Assembly (NCBI GenBank): GCA_963840925.1
Contig: CAWJAY010000027.1
Span: 186,001 to 250,000, forward strand
DNA from: DATAOG01 sp963840925
Lineage (GTDB): Bacteria > Pseudomonadota > Alphaproteobacteria > Geminicoccales > Geminicoccaceae
Direction: 5' to 3'
DNA length: 64,000 nucleotides
Below are positions 27,073 to 38,114 of this stretch, one piece after another. Numbering within the stretch: the first letter of the stretch is position 1; the number at the start of each line of letters is the position of its first letter. Position numbers and translations under genes: made by a program. The notes below the pieces were generated by a model. It had not been told where the DNA came from. It worked only from the letters and a program-made list of their open reading frames with translations, and ran no database searches.

Positions 27073-28107
27073 GTGCATTACCGTCGTTTCGGCGCGACCG
27101 ACCTCGAGGTGTCCGAGATCGGCCTCGGCTGTCAGTCGCTGGGCGGCGGGCTGTACCACCGCGACGACAGCATGGCGCTCGAGGTGCTGAGGCGGGCGTT
27201 CGACGCCGGCGTCACCTTCTATGATACCGCGGATCATTACAGCCTCGGCCGCAGCGAGCAGCTGCTCGGCCGGGCCTTTGCCAGGCAGCGCGACCGTGTG
27301 ATCATCGCGAGCAAGGTCGGGACCTGGTATAGCCTGGGGGCGCGGGCAGCCCTGCAGGCGCGGCCGCTCCTCAGGCCGGCGCGCCGCCTGCTGCGCCCGT
27401 TCAAGCGGTCGCTCGACCGGCTGCGGGCCACGCAGCGGCGCTATGACTTCTCGCCCCGGCACCTGCGCCGCAGCGTCGAAGCCAGCCTGAAGCGGCTCGA
27501 CACCGACTACCTCGACCTTCTGCAGCTGCATAAGCCCGCGCCAGCCGTGCTGCGCGAATCGGACTCGCTCGGCGAGCTGGAACGGCTCCGGCGGGATGGC
27601 AAGATCCGGTACTACGGCATCGCCTGCGATTCGGTCGACGACGCGCTGGAGTGCCTGAACATCCCGGGCGTCATCTCGGTCCAGATCACGATCAGCCTGC
27701 TCGACCAGGCGGCCCTGCCGGTGCTGCTGCCGTCGGCGGCGCGCAGCCATTGCGCCGTGATCGCACGCAACCCCCGCGGCCATGGTCATCTGGCGCGCGG
27801 GTTCGAGGACATCACGGCCGAGGACTACGCGCTCGACCGGGCCGCCGCGGCAGAGATGCGACGCAGGGCGCGCATGTTCGGCTTCCTCCAGACCGGCGAG
27901 CGCAGCCTGGCGCAGGCAGCGGTGCAGTTCGTCCGCGCGCTGCCCGGCGTCACGGTCACTTTGCCCCGCGCCCTCGATACTGCCGAACTTGGCGAGGCCC
28001 TGGGCGCGCTGACCGCGCCGCCGCTGGGCGATGTCGAGCTCGCCACCATCCGCTCGCTCAGCGCCCAGCTGAGCGCGCCGGTCCGGCGCTACGGATATCG
28101 GACCTGA
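27073..28107 (+). CDS. aldo/keto reductase
   Basis: 344 residues from a GTG at 27073. It is a paralogue of the preceding gene with the same opening (MHYRRFGATDLEVSEIGLGC) and the same basic insert near residues 90-125. The full AKR tetrad is visible: Asp51 and Tyr56 in YDTADHYSLG, Lys81 in IIASKVG and His153 in LDLLQLHKPA. It should be an NAD(P)H-dependent oxidoreductase, perhaps acting on a keto-sugar of the glycan made by neighbouring enzymes. Only 12 bases separate it from the first copy. Confidence 0.85.
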   Translation: MHYRRFGATDLEVSEIGLGCQSLGGGLYHRDDSMALEVLRRAFDAGVTFYDTADHYSLGRSEQLLGRAFARQRDRVIIASKVGTWYSLGARAALQARPLLRPARRLLRPFKRSLDRLRATQRRYDFSPRHLRRSVEASLKRLDTDYLDLLQLHKPAPAVLRESDSLGELERLRRDGKIRYYGIACDSVDDALECLNIPGVISVQITISLLDQAALPVLLPSAARSHCAVIARNPRGHGHLARGFEDITAEDYALDRAAAAEMRRRARMFGFLQTGERSLAQAAVQFVRALPGVTVTLPRALDTAELGEALGALTAPPLGDVELATIRSLSAQLSAPVRRYGYRT

Positions 28108-28120
28108 TGCTGGCGGCGCG

Positions 28121-29239
28121 ATGCGCGTGTGCCTGATCTGCGTCGAGATCTTCGGCTGGGGCAAGTACGGCGGCTTCGGGCGGGCGACCAGAATGCTCGG
28201 CAGCGCGCTCGTGCGCCGCGGCGTCGAGGTCCAGGCGGTCGTGCCGAGGCGCCGTGGCCAGGCGGCCGTGGAGCACCTCGACGGCATGACCGTGCTCGGC
28301 TTCCCGATCTCCTTTCCGCCGGCCATGGCATCGCTGTTCCGGCGGGTCGACGCCGACATCTATCACTCCCAGCAGCCCTCGCTGGCAACTCGGGCGGCGC
28401 TCGAGATGATGCCGCACCGGCGCCACCTCGTGACCTTTCGCGACCCGAAGATGTGGCCCGACTGGCGGATCGAGTTCCGCAATCCGTCTTTGAGCCGGCT
28501 GCAGGTTGCCCTCAACTGGCTGTTCGAGGATGGGCCGGGGGTCGCGGGCGCCATCCGACGGCTCGACGGGCGCTATTGCGCAGCACCGCACCTGAACGAC
28601 AAGCTGCGGCGGAAATTCGGCTTGGCCACGCCACTCGAGACGCTGCCGACGCCAGTCCGCGTCCCGCCCGAGGTCCGCAAATCGCCGACGCCGACGGTCT
28701 GCTTCGTCGGCCGCTGGGACCGGCGCAAGCGGCCGCAGCTGTTCTTCGATCTCGCGGGGCAATTCCCGGAGATCGAGTTCGTCGCGGCCGGCAGGGCCCG
28801 GGACGAGACGTGGGAGCGCGGCCTGAGAGAACGCTACGGTCAGGTCCCGAACCTCGAGCTGATCGGCTTTCTCGACCAGTTCCGCTCATCGGCTCTTTCG
28901 GACCTGCTGGCGCGGAGCTGGATCCTGATCAACACCGCCGCGCGCGAGGGGCTGCCGACCGCCTTCCTGGAAGCGCTCGCCCATCGGTGCGCGATCCTGA
29001 GCCATGCCGATCCGGACGGGATCGTGAGCCGGTTCGGGCAGGCCGTGCCTGACGACGACTTCGCGACCGGGCTGCGGGCGTTGTTGCAGAGCGACGCCTG
29101 GCGCGCCAAGGGCCAGGCCGGCTATGAGCACGTGCGGGCCAACTTCGAGCTGGACCAGGTGGTGGACCAGCATCTCGCGGTCTACCGCACGCTGCTGGAG
29201 CGGCCGCCCGGGCAGCGCGGCCGGGTTCGGGTCAGGTGA
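28121..29239 (+). CDS. family 4 glycosyltransferase
   Basis: 372 residues. The N-terminal acceptor domain starts MRVCLICVEIFGWGKYGGFG with a G-G-F-GRA loop typical of GT4. The donor domain has VCFVGRWDRRKRPQLFFDLA and AREGLPTAFLEALAHRCAIL, where the E-x(7)-E-like pair would bind the nucleotide sugar. No signal peptide or membrane helix is visible, so it is probably cytoplasmic or peripheral. It lies 13 bases after the aldo/keto reductase, and its stop overlaps the start of the sulfotransferase remnant. The frame is intact. Confidence 0.85.
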   Translation: MRVCLICVEIFGWGKYGGFGRATRMLGSALVRRGVEVQAVVPRRRGQAAVEHLDGMTVLGFPISFPPAMASLFRRVDADIYHSQQPSLATRAALEMMPHRRHLVTFRDPKMWPDWRIEFRNPSLSRLQVALNWLFEDGPGVAGAIRRLDGRYCAAPHLNDKLRRKFGLATPLETLPTPVRVPPEVRKSPTPTVCFVGRWDRRKRPQLFFDLAGQFPEIEFVAAGRARDETWERGLRERYGQVPNLELIGFLDQFRSSALSDLLARSWILINTAAREGLPTAFLEALAHRCAILSHADPDGIVSRFGQAVPDDDFATGLRALLQSDAWRAKGQAGYEHVRANFELDQVVDQHLAVYRTLLERPPGQRGRVRVR

Positions 29240-29673
29240 GCGGGACGGTCGACTTCATCGGCATCGGCGCCGCGCGCTCCGGCACCACCTGGATCGCGGA
29301 GGTCCTGCGCGCCCACGCCGAGATCTGCATCTCCGAGCCCAAGGAGGTCCGCTACTTCAACCGCCACGTGCTGCCGTTCACCTGGGACAAAGCCATCAAC
29401 CGGCCTGCAAAGCTTCGCCTGAAGGCCGTCAAGAGGGTTGGGTTCTCCATGGCCCAGGCGCTGGTCGACGCGCGCCTCGGCTGGGCCGTGGCGGCACTGC
29501 GCAAGTTCGGGGCGCACGGGTAGATCCATCGCGGCAACTCGTCGCCGCTGCGCTACCCGTCGCTCGCCGAGGTGACGCGGCGCCACCTGGTCGACCTGTT
29601 CGCCGACGACATCGCCGACCTCGAAAGCCTGCTCGGGCGTCGCCTGGACCACTGGCGATCGATGCCCTCGTGA
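29236..29673 (+). pseudogene. sulfotransferase with internal deletion
   Basis: The N-terminal 95 residues are intact and show the PAPS 5'-phosphate loop FIGIGAARSGTTWIAEVLRA followed by ISEPKEVRYFNRH, the hallmark of sulfotransferases. After KFGAHG a TAG occurs. The same frame then continues with the family C-terminus (SLAEVTRRHLVDLFADDIAD, LESLLGRRLDHWR) to a TGA at 29671-29673. About 100-130 central residues, including the 3'-phosphate-binding region, are missing, so this is a deletion derivative. A working ancestor would have sulfated the glycan or lipid made by this cluster. Confidence 0.75.
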
Positions 29674-29793
29674 CCCGTCGCGGGCTGCTGCGCCGGCGCC
29701 GGCTAATCGCCCGTCGGGCATCGAACGTGAGCGAGCAGGTTGCGCGCGAAAGGACTGAGCGTTCCGGCCCGGCTGGTCTAGAATGCCGGGCCG

Positions 29794-32064
29794 ATGCAAC
29801 GGAGACGAACAGTGGGGCCGGGGCGCGGCCGTCGTGAGGCACTCGCCGGAGGCGCGCGCCAGGCTCGCGGCGGCCTCGGGACGCGTCCCGTCGGCACGCC
29901 CGATCCGGCCCTGGCCAAGCCTGCTGAAGCATCGGAAAAATCGCCGCTGCGGACCACCAGCGGCTACGCGATCGAGCTGGCCGGGATCGCGCTGGTCTAT
30001 TTCGTCTTCGCCAAGGTGGGCCTGGCACTCGCCTCGCTCCACCCCAGCGCCAGCCCGATCTGGCCGCCAACCGGGCTGGCGCTCGCGGCCGTCATGCTGC
30101 GCGGCCCGAGGGTCTGGCCCGCGATCCTGATCGCCGCCGGGCTCGCGAACCTGACCAACGCCGGCTCGCTGTTCACCTCGCTCGCGATCGCGGTCGGCAA
30201 CACCGCGGAGAGCCTGATCGGGGGCTACCTGATCGGGCGCTTCTCCGGCGGCCTGCGGACCTTCGAGACGCCGGCCGGCGTCGCCCGCTTTGCGCTGATC
30301 GCGCTGCTCGCCGCGACCCCGGTCAGCGCGAGCATCGGGGTCGGCAGCCTGGCCGTTGCGGGCTACGTCGACCCCGCGCAGATCGCCTCGACCTGGATGA
30401 CCTGGTGGCTGGGCGACCTCGCCGGGGCGCTGGTGATCACGCCGGTGTTCGTGCTCTGGGCCGGCAGCAGCCGGGCATCCCGCCCCTCCGGCGAGCGGCT
30501 CGAGGGCGGCCTCGTGCTCGCGAGCGCGGTCGCGGTCGGACTGCTCGCGTTCAGCCCGTTGCTCGAGCAGACCGCCAACCGCGATCCGTTGGGCTTTCTG
30601 GCCGTGCTGCCGCTGATGTGGGCGGCGTTGCGCCGGGGGCAGCGGGACACCGCGACCGTGGCGCTCGTGCTCTCGGCCTTCGCGATCTGGGGCACGGTCG
30701 CGGGCGAGGGGCCGTTCGCGCGCGCGACGCTGAATAATTCCTTTCTCGTGCTGCTGATGTACCTGATCAGCACCTCGGTGCCGACGTTGGCGCTTAGCGC
30801 CGACGTCGCCGTGCACAAGCGGACGGAGCGCCGTCTGCGCAAAGCCCATGCCGCGCTCAATCTGACCGTGCAGGAGCGCACCAGCGCGCTCGAGGAGGCG
30901 CGCGGCGCCCTGCTTCAGGCGCAGAAGATGGAAGCGCTCGGCCAGCTGACCGGCGGCATCGCCCACGATTTCAACAACGTCTTGACCGTGATCATGAACT
31001 CGCTGGAGGCGGCGCGCGCCTCGGCCGATCGCGACCTGCGCCAGCGGCTGGACCGATCGCTGCAGGCCGCGCGTAGCGGCGCCTCGCTGGTCCAGCAGCT
31101 ACTGGTCTTCGCGCGCCAGCATCCGCTGCGGGTGACCGCGACCGAGGTCAACGAGCTGATCAGCTCGGCGATCGTCATGTTCAGCCGCACCTGCCCGGAA
31201 TCGATCGAGATCCGCACCGATCTGGCCCGGGATCTGCGCTGGGCGACCGCCGATGCGACCCAGGTCCAGACGGCGATCCTCAATCTCGCGGTCAATGCGC
31301 GCGACGCGATGCCCGCGGGTGGCAGCCTTTCGATCGTCACCCGCAACCTGTCGCGGCGCGCGGAGGTCCCGGCCGGCCTGCCGCCTGGCGACTACATCTC
31401 GATCACGGTGACCGACACCGGCCTCGGCATGAGCCCGGAGGTCCTGGCGCGCGCCTTCGAGCCGTTCTTCACGACCAAGGAGATCGGCAAAGGCACCGGC
31501 CTCGGGCTCGCCATGGTCTACAGCACGATCCGCCAGATGGGCGGCGACATCGAGATCGAGAGCCGCCTCGGGCACGGCACGACGGTCCGGCTGATCCTGC
31601 CGGCGGCGCCGCTGGCGGCCTCGGACCCGGGCCACGACGCTGAGATGGTGCCAGCGGCCGGCGCGCCGGCGCGCGAACCGGTCGCGGTCCTCTACGTCGA
31701 GGACGACGCGCTGGTGAGCCTGGCCACCGTCGACCTTCTGGAAGGAGCGGGCTACGTGCTCCACACGGCGCCGGAAGCCGCGCGGGCGCTCCAGGTCCTC
31801 GACCAGCATCCCGAGATCGGTCTGCTCGTCACCGACATCGGCCTGCCGGGCATGGACGGCCATGAGTTGGCCGCCGAGGCCCGCCGCCGGCGGCCGGATC
31901 TGCGCGTCCTGTTCCTGTCCGGCTATGACCGCCGGCGCGCCCTCCGTGAACCTGCGGACCTGGGCATGGACTACCTCGACAAGCCCTATTCCGAGGCGGC
32001 CTTGTTCCAAGCCCTCAGGCGCCTTGCGGACGGGACCCGAGGTCCGGGGCAGGCGGCGGGTTGA
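29794..32064 (+). CDS. MASE1 hybrid sensor histidine kinase
   Basis: 756 residues. An N-terminal MASE1 membrane sensor has about eight helices from IELAGIALVYFVFAKVG, with the signature ASPIWPPTGLALAAVML and WWLGDLAGALVITPVFVLW. A coiled-coil linker (LRKAHAALNLTVQERTSALE) leads to the HisKA box EALGQLTGGIAHDFNNVLTV (phospho-His). The HATPase has NLAVNARDAMP, DTGLGM and GTGLGLAMVYS. A C-terminal receiver reads VLYVEDDALVSL, with the phospho-acceptor Asp in LLVTDIGLPGMDG and Lys in DYLDKPYS. No response regulator is adjacent. The start is the first ATG of the frame; the first 50 residues are low complexity and may not be translated. Confidence 0.9.
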   Translation: MQRRRTVGPGRGRREALAGGARQARGGLGTRPVGTPDPALAKPAEASEKSPLRTTSGYAIELAGIALVYFVFAKVGLALASLHPSASPIWPPTGLALAAVMLRGPRVWPAILIAAGLANLTNAGSLFTSLAIAVGNTAESLIGGYLIGRFSGGLRTFETPAGVARFALIALLAATPVSASIGVGSLAVAGYVDPAQIASTWMTWWLGDLAGALVITPVFVLWAGSSRASRPSGERLEGGLVLASAVAVGLLAFSPLLEQTANRDPLGFLAVLPLMWAALRRGQRDTATVALVLSAFAIWGTVAGEGPFARATLNNSFLVLLMYLISTSVPTLALSADVAVHKRTERRLRKAHAALNLTVQERTSALEEARGALLQAQKMEALGQLTGGIAHDFNNVLTVIMNSLEAARASADRDLRQRLDRSLQAARSGASLVQQLLVFARQHPLRVTATEVNELISSAIVMFSRTCPESIEIRTDLARDLRWATADATQVQTAILNLAVNARDAMPAGGSLSIVTRNLSRRAEVPAGLPPGDYISITVTDTGLGMSPEVLARAFEPFFTTKEIGKGTGLGLAMVYSTIRQMGGDIEIESRLGHGTTVRLILPAAPLAASDPGHDAEMVPAAGAPAREPVAVLYVEDDALVSLATVDLLEGAGYVLHTAPEAARALQVLDQHPEIGLLVTDIGLPGMDGHELAAEARRRRPDLRVLFLSGYDRRRALREPADLGMDYLDKPYSEAALFQALRRLADGTRGPGQAAG

Positions 32065-32083
32065 CCCCCGCCGGGCGCAGGCT

Positions 32084-33391
32084 CTAGCGAAAGTGCCGCG
32101 TTCGGCCGGTGCCTCGGCTGGCGGCCGCGGCCGGGCGGACCCTGGCCGAGACCTGAGGCAGAAAGCCCGGCTCGGCAGGCTGCCGATCGGCAGCGGCCAC
32201 CGCCAGCGCGCCCAGCCGGTCGTCGGCAAGATCGGCGCAGCTTTGGAACAGCGCCTCGAACTGGGCCGCGATCCGCGCTGAGGCGAAGCGTTCCGCGCGC
32301 CTCCGGCTGGCCGCGCGCAGCCGCTCGATCGCCGCGCCGTCCGCGAGCAGCCGCGCAAGCGCGTCCTTGAGCGCGCCCGGGTTGCCGGGCTCGACGATTA
32401 CGGCCGCATCGCCGACCACCTCGACGCAGCCTGGCGCCGAGGTCGTGATCACGGCGCAGCCGGCGGCCATCGCTTCGACCAGCACCATCGGGAAATTTTC
32501 CTGCAGCGACGGAAAGACGAACACCGGCGCCGACCGGTAGAGCCTCGCCAGTTCGGCGCGCGGCACGAAGCCGAGAAAGCGCACGCTGACATTGGCTCGG
32601 CTCGCGACCTTCTGCAGTTGCTTGCGGTAGGGCCCATCGCCGGCGATGCAGAACTCCCAATCGGTCTCCAGACTGGCGAGCGCTTGCAGCAGGTGCTGCA
32701 CGCCTTTGCGCTCGACCATGCGGGCCGCCACGAGGACACGGCGACCGGCCTCGCCGGCGGCCGGGGTCGGATCGAACGGGTTGGGGATGACGGCCGCGCC
32801 GCGCCCGCTGTGGTCGGCGATCAGGCCCTTCAGAAACTCCGACGGCGTGCTCAGCGCGCTGCTGCGCTCGAGAATCCGAAGCCAGAGCGGGCGGATCAGG
32901 CGATGCAGCAGACGGAAGCGATGCGGGTTGTAGCCCGGGACGTCGGAGCCGTGCGCGGTGACCACGTAAGGCAACCCGGTGCGCTGCGCGACGAGGTAGC
33001 CGACCGCGCCGCCCGGCACGACGAAGTGGCAATGGAGCAGATCGAACTCGCGCCCGCGCACCAACTCCATCGTCTTGCGGTAGGTCGGGATCAGCTGCGA
33101 GAGTTGCTCGGCCGCGGTGCTATAGTGCGGCCGCCGGCGGATGCCGCCGACGCGGTGGATCCGGACGCCGTTCTGCTGCTCGAACGAGGGCAGGCCCCGC
33201 ATGCCCGCGGTCACGACGTCGACCTCGTGGCCCCGGCGCGCCAGCGCCTCCGCCAACCCCTGGCAAGCCGTGGCGCCACCGCCGCCGACCGGCGGATACT
33301 CGCAGCAGAGCGTGAGGATCTTCCAGCCCGCGGCGCCACGCTCCGGGGCCGTACCGGCCGGCCAGCGCGCCGTCCGGACCTGGTGCGTCAC
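32084..33391 (-). CDS. family 4 glycosyltransferase
   Basis: 435 residues. The N-terminal domain has ILTLCCEYPPVGGGGATACQ and YVVTAHGSDVPGYNPHRFR. The donor domain has AAVIPNPFDPTP, VLVAARMVERKGVQHLLQAL, FCIAGDGPYRKQLQKV and PSLQENFPMVLVEAMAAGCA with the E-x(7)-E motif. It is closely related to the frameshifted glycosyltransferase at 17070-18230, which shares the PPxGGG and GSDVPGYN blocks. It is transcribed towards the histidine kinase gene and convergent with it. It probably adds a hexose to a cell-surface glycan. The last 40 residues are low complexity. Confidence 0.9.
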   Translation of the reverse strand: MTHQVRTARWPAGTAPERGAAGWKILTLCCEYPPVGGGGATACQGLAEALARRGHEVDVVTAGMRGLPSFEQQNGVRIHRVGGIRRRPHYSTAAEQLSQLIPTYRKTMELVRGREFDLLHCHFVVPGGAVGYLVAQRTGLPYVVTAHGSDVPGYNPHRFRLLHRLIRPLWLRILERSSALSTPSEFLKGLIADHSGRGAAVIPNPFDPTPAAGEAGRRVLVAARMVERKGVQHLLQALASLETDWEFCIAGDGPYRKQLQKVASRANVSVRFLGFVPRAELARLYRSAPVFVFPSLQENFPMVLVEAMAAGCAVITTSAPGCVEVVGDAAVIVEPGNPGALKDALARLLADGAAIERLRAASRRRAERFASARIAAQFEALFQSCADLADDRLGALAVAAADRQPAEPGFLPQVSARVRPAAAASRGTGRTRHFR

Positions 33392-33743
33392 GACCGCCTC
33401 GTCGCCAAGCTGCCCATCCCCGACTGGCCGCGTGCCCGTTCAACCGCGCCAGACGGCTGATGGCATTGGCCCCACCTCCCCGTTTTCCGACTGACGCGAC
33501 GCCTTAAGCCGGCGGCCGCGCCGTACAAGAAACATCAGGAAGCCGCGCTCGGCAAGGTTCAAACGGCCGATCGCGGGCGCGAAAAATGCTGCGGCTCTTC
33601 TTGATGAATGAATATCTTAGAACTAAATAATCCGGATAGCCGGCGGGGTTGCGACGAGTGGCACGGACGGTTGCACGAGGCGTCTTCCGCCGTATCCGGC
33701 CTAAAGGGGCCGGTCGCCCGGCGAGCGTGGGACGGACCCGACG
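33392..33743. promoter_or_regulatory. promoter/operator region of the aminobenzoate operon
   Basis: About 350 bases between divergent genes. Unusually for this DNA it has an AT-rich patch (33598-33640) containing TTAGAACTAA (inverted repeat TTAG-AA-CTAA at 33617-33626) inside a looser 20-bp dyad. This is a candidate binding site for the MarR-type regulator encoded as the third gene of the operon. No sigma-70 boxes can be fixed with confidence. Confidence 0.4.
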
Positions 33744-36035
<2,292 letters not shown>

Positions 36036-36037
36036 GC

Positions 36038-36805
36038 ATGGCCGCGGCCACGCTCTCGCTCGCCGGCAAGCGCGCCCTGGTCACGGGCGGCGGCAGCGGC
36101 ATCGGCGCCACGATCGCCCGAGCGCTCGACCGCGCCGGCGCCGAGGTTTCCGTCCTTGGCCGCCGGCGAGCGCCACTCGTGGACTTGGTCGCCTCGCTCG
36201 CGCAACCGGGCGAGGCGCTCGCCGCCGATGTGACCGATCCCGCCTCGCTCGAGCTCGCGTTCGCGCGGCTTGGCGCCCTCGACATCCTGATCAACAACGC
36301 GGGCGCCGCCGAAAGCGCGCCGTTCGAGCGGACCGACAGCGCGCTCTTCGAGCGCATGCTCCGGGTCAATCTGGTCGGCGCGTTCGAGGTCACCCGGCGG
36401 CTGTTGCCGAAGCTGCGCGCCGCCGCGGCAGGACGGGTCGTCAACGTCGCGAGCACGGCCGCGCTCAAGGGCTACGCCTACGTCAGCGCCTACACCGCGG
36501 CCAAGCACGGGCTGCTCGGGTTGACCCGGGCGCTCGCGGTCGAGCTCGCCGGCACCTCCATCACGGTCAACGCGGTCTGCCCGGGCTTCACCGAGACCGA
36601 GCTCTTGCAGCGCTCGATCGCAACCATCAGCGCTGCGACCGGTCGGCCGGCGGGCGAGGCGCGGGGGCGGCTCGCCGCCAGCAACCCGCAGCAGCGCCTG
36701 ATCGCGCCCGACGAGGTCGCGCATGCGGCCCTCTGGCTCTGCTCCGAGGCCGCGCGCGGGATCACCGGCCAGGCGATCGTGGTCGCCGGCGGCGAGGTGA
36801 TGTGA
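36038..36805 (+). CDS. short-chain dehydrogenase/reductase of the aminobenzoate operon
   Basis: 255 residues. The Rossmann motif is ALVTGGGSGIGATIARALDR, followed by LDILINNAGAAES, the catalytic Ser in VVNVASTAALKG and Tyr/Lys in YVSAYTAAKHGLLGL. It is likely an NAD(P)-dependent 3-hydroxyacyl-CoA dehydrogenase-type step in the beta-oxidation-like lower pathway of aminobenzoyl-CoA. It starts two bases after the abmA stop, and its TGA overlaps the ATG of the MarR gene by one base. Confidence 0.85.
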   Translation: MAAATLSLAGKRALVTGGGSGIGATIARALDRAGAEVSVLGRRRAPLVDLVASLAQPGEALAADVTDPASLELAFARLGALDILINNAGAAESAPFERTDSALFERMLRVNLVGAFEVTRRLLPKLRAAAAGRVVNVASTAALKGYAYVSAYTAAKHGLLGLTRALAVELAGTSITVNAVCPGFTETELLQRSIATISAATGRPAGEARGRLAASNPQQRLIAPDEVAHAALWLCSEAARGITGQAIVVAGGEVM

Positions 36806-37305
36806 TGGACCGGGTCGACTTCGAGAGCTCGGCCGCCGGCGAGAAGGCCCCGCTTCGCCTCTGGCTCCGGCTGTTCGCGACCACCAGCCTGATCGCCGCC
36901 GAGATCGCGGCGCGCCTGCGCCGGCGCTTTCAGATCTCGCTCGCCCAGTTCGACTATCTGGCCCAGCTCGAGCGCAGCGGCGATGCCGATGTCGCGATGA
37001 GCGAGCTCAGCCGCCGCCTGATGGTCACCAGCGGCAACGTCACCGGCCTCACCGACCGGCTCGAGCGCCGGGGCTGGGTCCTGCGCGAGCGCGCCGCCCA
37101 CGACCGGCGCACCCAGTACGTCCGCCTGACGCCAGAGGGCCGCGCCCGCTTCCAGGCGATCGCCGCCGAGCATCAGCACTGGGTCCATGAGCTGACCGCC
37201 GGGCTCGATCCGGACGCGCAACGCGGCCTCTTCACGTTGCTCGGCGAGCTCAAACAGGCGGCGCGGGGCGCGAGCGCCCGCGGCGCCGGGAGGGCGGCGG
37301 CATGA
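36805..37305 (+). CDS. MarR family transcriptional regulator
   Basis: 166 residues. Winged-helix DNA-binding region MSELSRRLMVTSGNVTGLTD, RLERRGWVLRERAAHDRRTQ, then YVRLTPEGRARFQAI; dimerisation helices lie at both ends. MarR-type proteins in aromatic-degradation operons usually repress their own operon and are released by the CoA-ester or acid. Here the gene is inside the operon, overlapping the SDR stop and the next start, so autoregulation through the AT-rich site upstream of abmA is likely but inferred. Confidence 0.9.
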   Translation: MDRVDFESSAAGEKAPLRLWLRLFATTSLIAAEIAARLRRRFQISLAQFDYLAQLERSGDADVAMSELSRRLMVTSGNVTGLTDRLERRGWVLRERAAHDRRTQYVRLTPEGRARFQAIAAEHQHWVHELTAGLDPDAQRGLFTLLGELKQAARGASARGAGRAAA

Positions 37306-38114
37306 CTGAGATGGCCGACCATCGGCCGGCGACCTTCCGCTGGTCGCTCGAGGGCAAAGTCGCGACGATCACGCTCGATCGGCCCGAGCGCAAGAATCCG
37401 CTGACCTTCGAGAGCTACGCCGAGCTTCAGCGCACGTTCGAGGCGCTGCGCCAGGCCGCGGACGTCAGGGCGGTCGTGATCACCGGCGCGGGCGGCAACT
37501 TCTGCTCCGGCGGCGACGTGTTCGAGATCATCGAGCCCTTGACCCGGCGGGCGATGCCGGAGCTGCTCGCGTTCACGCGCATGACCGGGGCGGTGGTGGC
37601 CGCGATGCGCGCCTGCCCGCAGCCGATCGTGGCCGCGGTCGATGGCGTCTGCGCCGGTGCCGGCGCCGCGCTCGCGATGGCCGCGGACCTTCGGATCGGG
37701 ACCCCGCGCGCCCGGACCGCGTTCCTGTTCGTGCGGGTTGGGCTCGCCGGCTGCGACATGGGAGCCTGCGCGCTGCTGCCCCGGATCATCGGCCAGGGGC
37801 GCGCGAGCGAGCTCCTGTACACCGGCCGGGCGATGACCGCCGAGGAGGGCGAGCGCTGGGGGTTCTTCAACCGCCTGGTCGCGCCCGAGACGGTGCTCGC
37901 AGACGCCCGGACGCTGGCGGCCGAGCTCGCCGCCGGGCCGACCTTCGCGCATGCGATGACCAAGCGCATGCTGCACCAGGAGTGGAGCATGAGCCCGGAC
38001 CAGGCGCTCGAGGCCGAGGCTGAGGCGCAGGCGGTCTGCATGGCGACCGCCGACTTCCGGCGCGCCTATGAGGCGTTCGCCGCCAGGCGGAAGCCGGTCT
38101 TCGAGGGCGACTGA
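37302..38114 (+). CDS. enoyl-CoA hydratase/isomerase of the aminobenzoate operon
   Basis: 270 residues of the crotonase fold. The substrate CoA-binding and oxyanion-hole region is FCSGGDVFEI, then PQPIVAAVDGVCAGAGAALA and RTAFLFVRVGLAGCDMGACA. The usual first catalytic Glu position is occupied by V-G-L-A-G, so the acid/base pattern differs from plain enoyl-CoA hydratases, and a ring-opening hydrolase or isomerase role is possible. The ATG overlaps the MarR stop (ATGA). It probably acts on the non-aromatic CoA intermediate after abmA. Confidence 0.85.
   Translation: MTEMADHRPATFRWSLEGKVATITLDRPERKNPLTFESYAELQRTFEALRQAADVRAVVITGAGGNFCSGGDVFEIIEPLTRRAMPELLAFTRMTGAVVAAMRACPQPIVAAVDGVCAGAGAALAMAADLRIGTPRARTAFLFVRVGLAGCDMGACALLPRIIGQGRASELLYTGRAMTAEEGERWGFFNRLVAPETVLADARTLAAELAAGPTFAHAMTKRMLHQEWSMSPDQALEAEAEAQAVCMATADFRRAYEAFAARRKPVFEGD

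Noticed and set aside
25735..28359. 874-residue minus-strand open frame opposite the AP-superfamily enzyme and the two aldo/keto reductases
   Set aside because: Its composition is Arg/Ala/Gln-rich with no family motifs, and it is the antisense of three intact, well-recognised genes. Long antisense frames are common at this GC content.
29182..30966. 594-residue minus-strand open frame opposite the sulfotransferase and histidine kinase genes
   Set aside because: Antisense of a clear MASE1 kinase. It has no motifs and is very rich in Arg, Gln and Glu.
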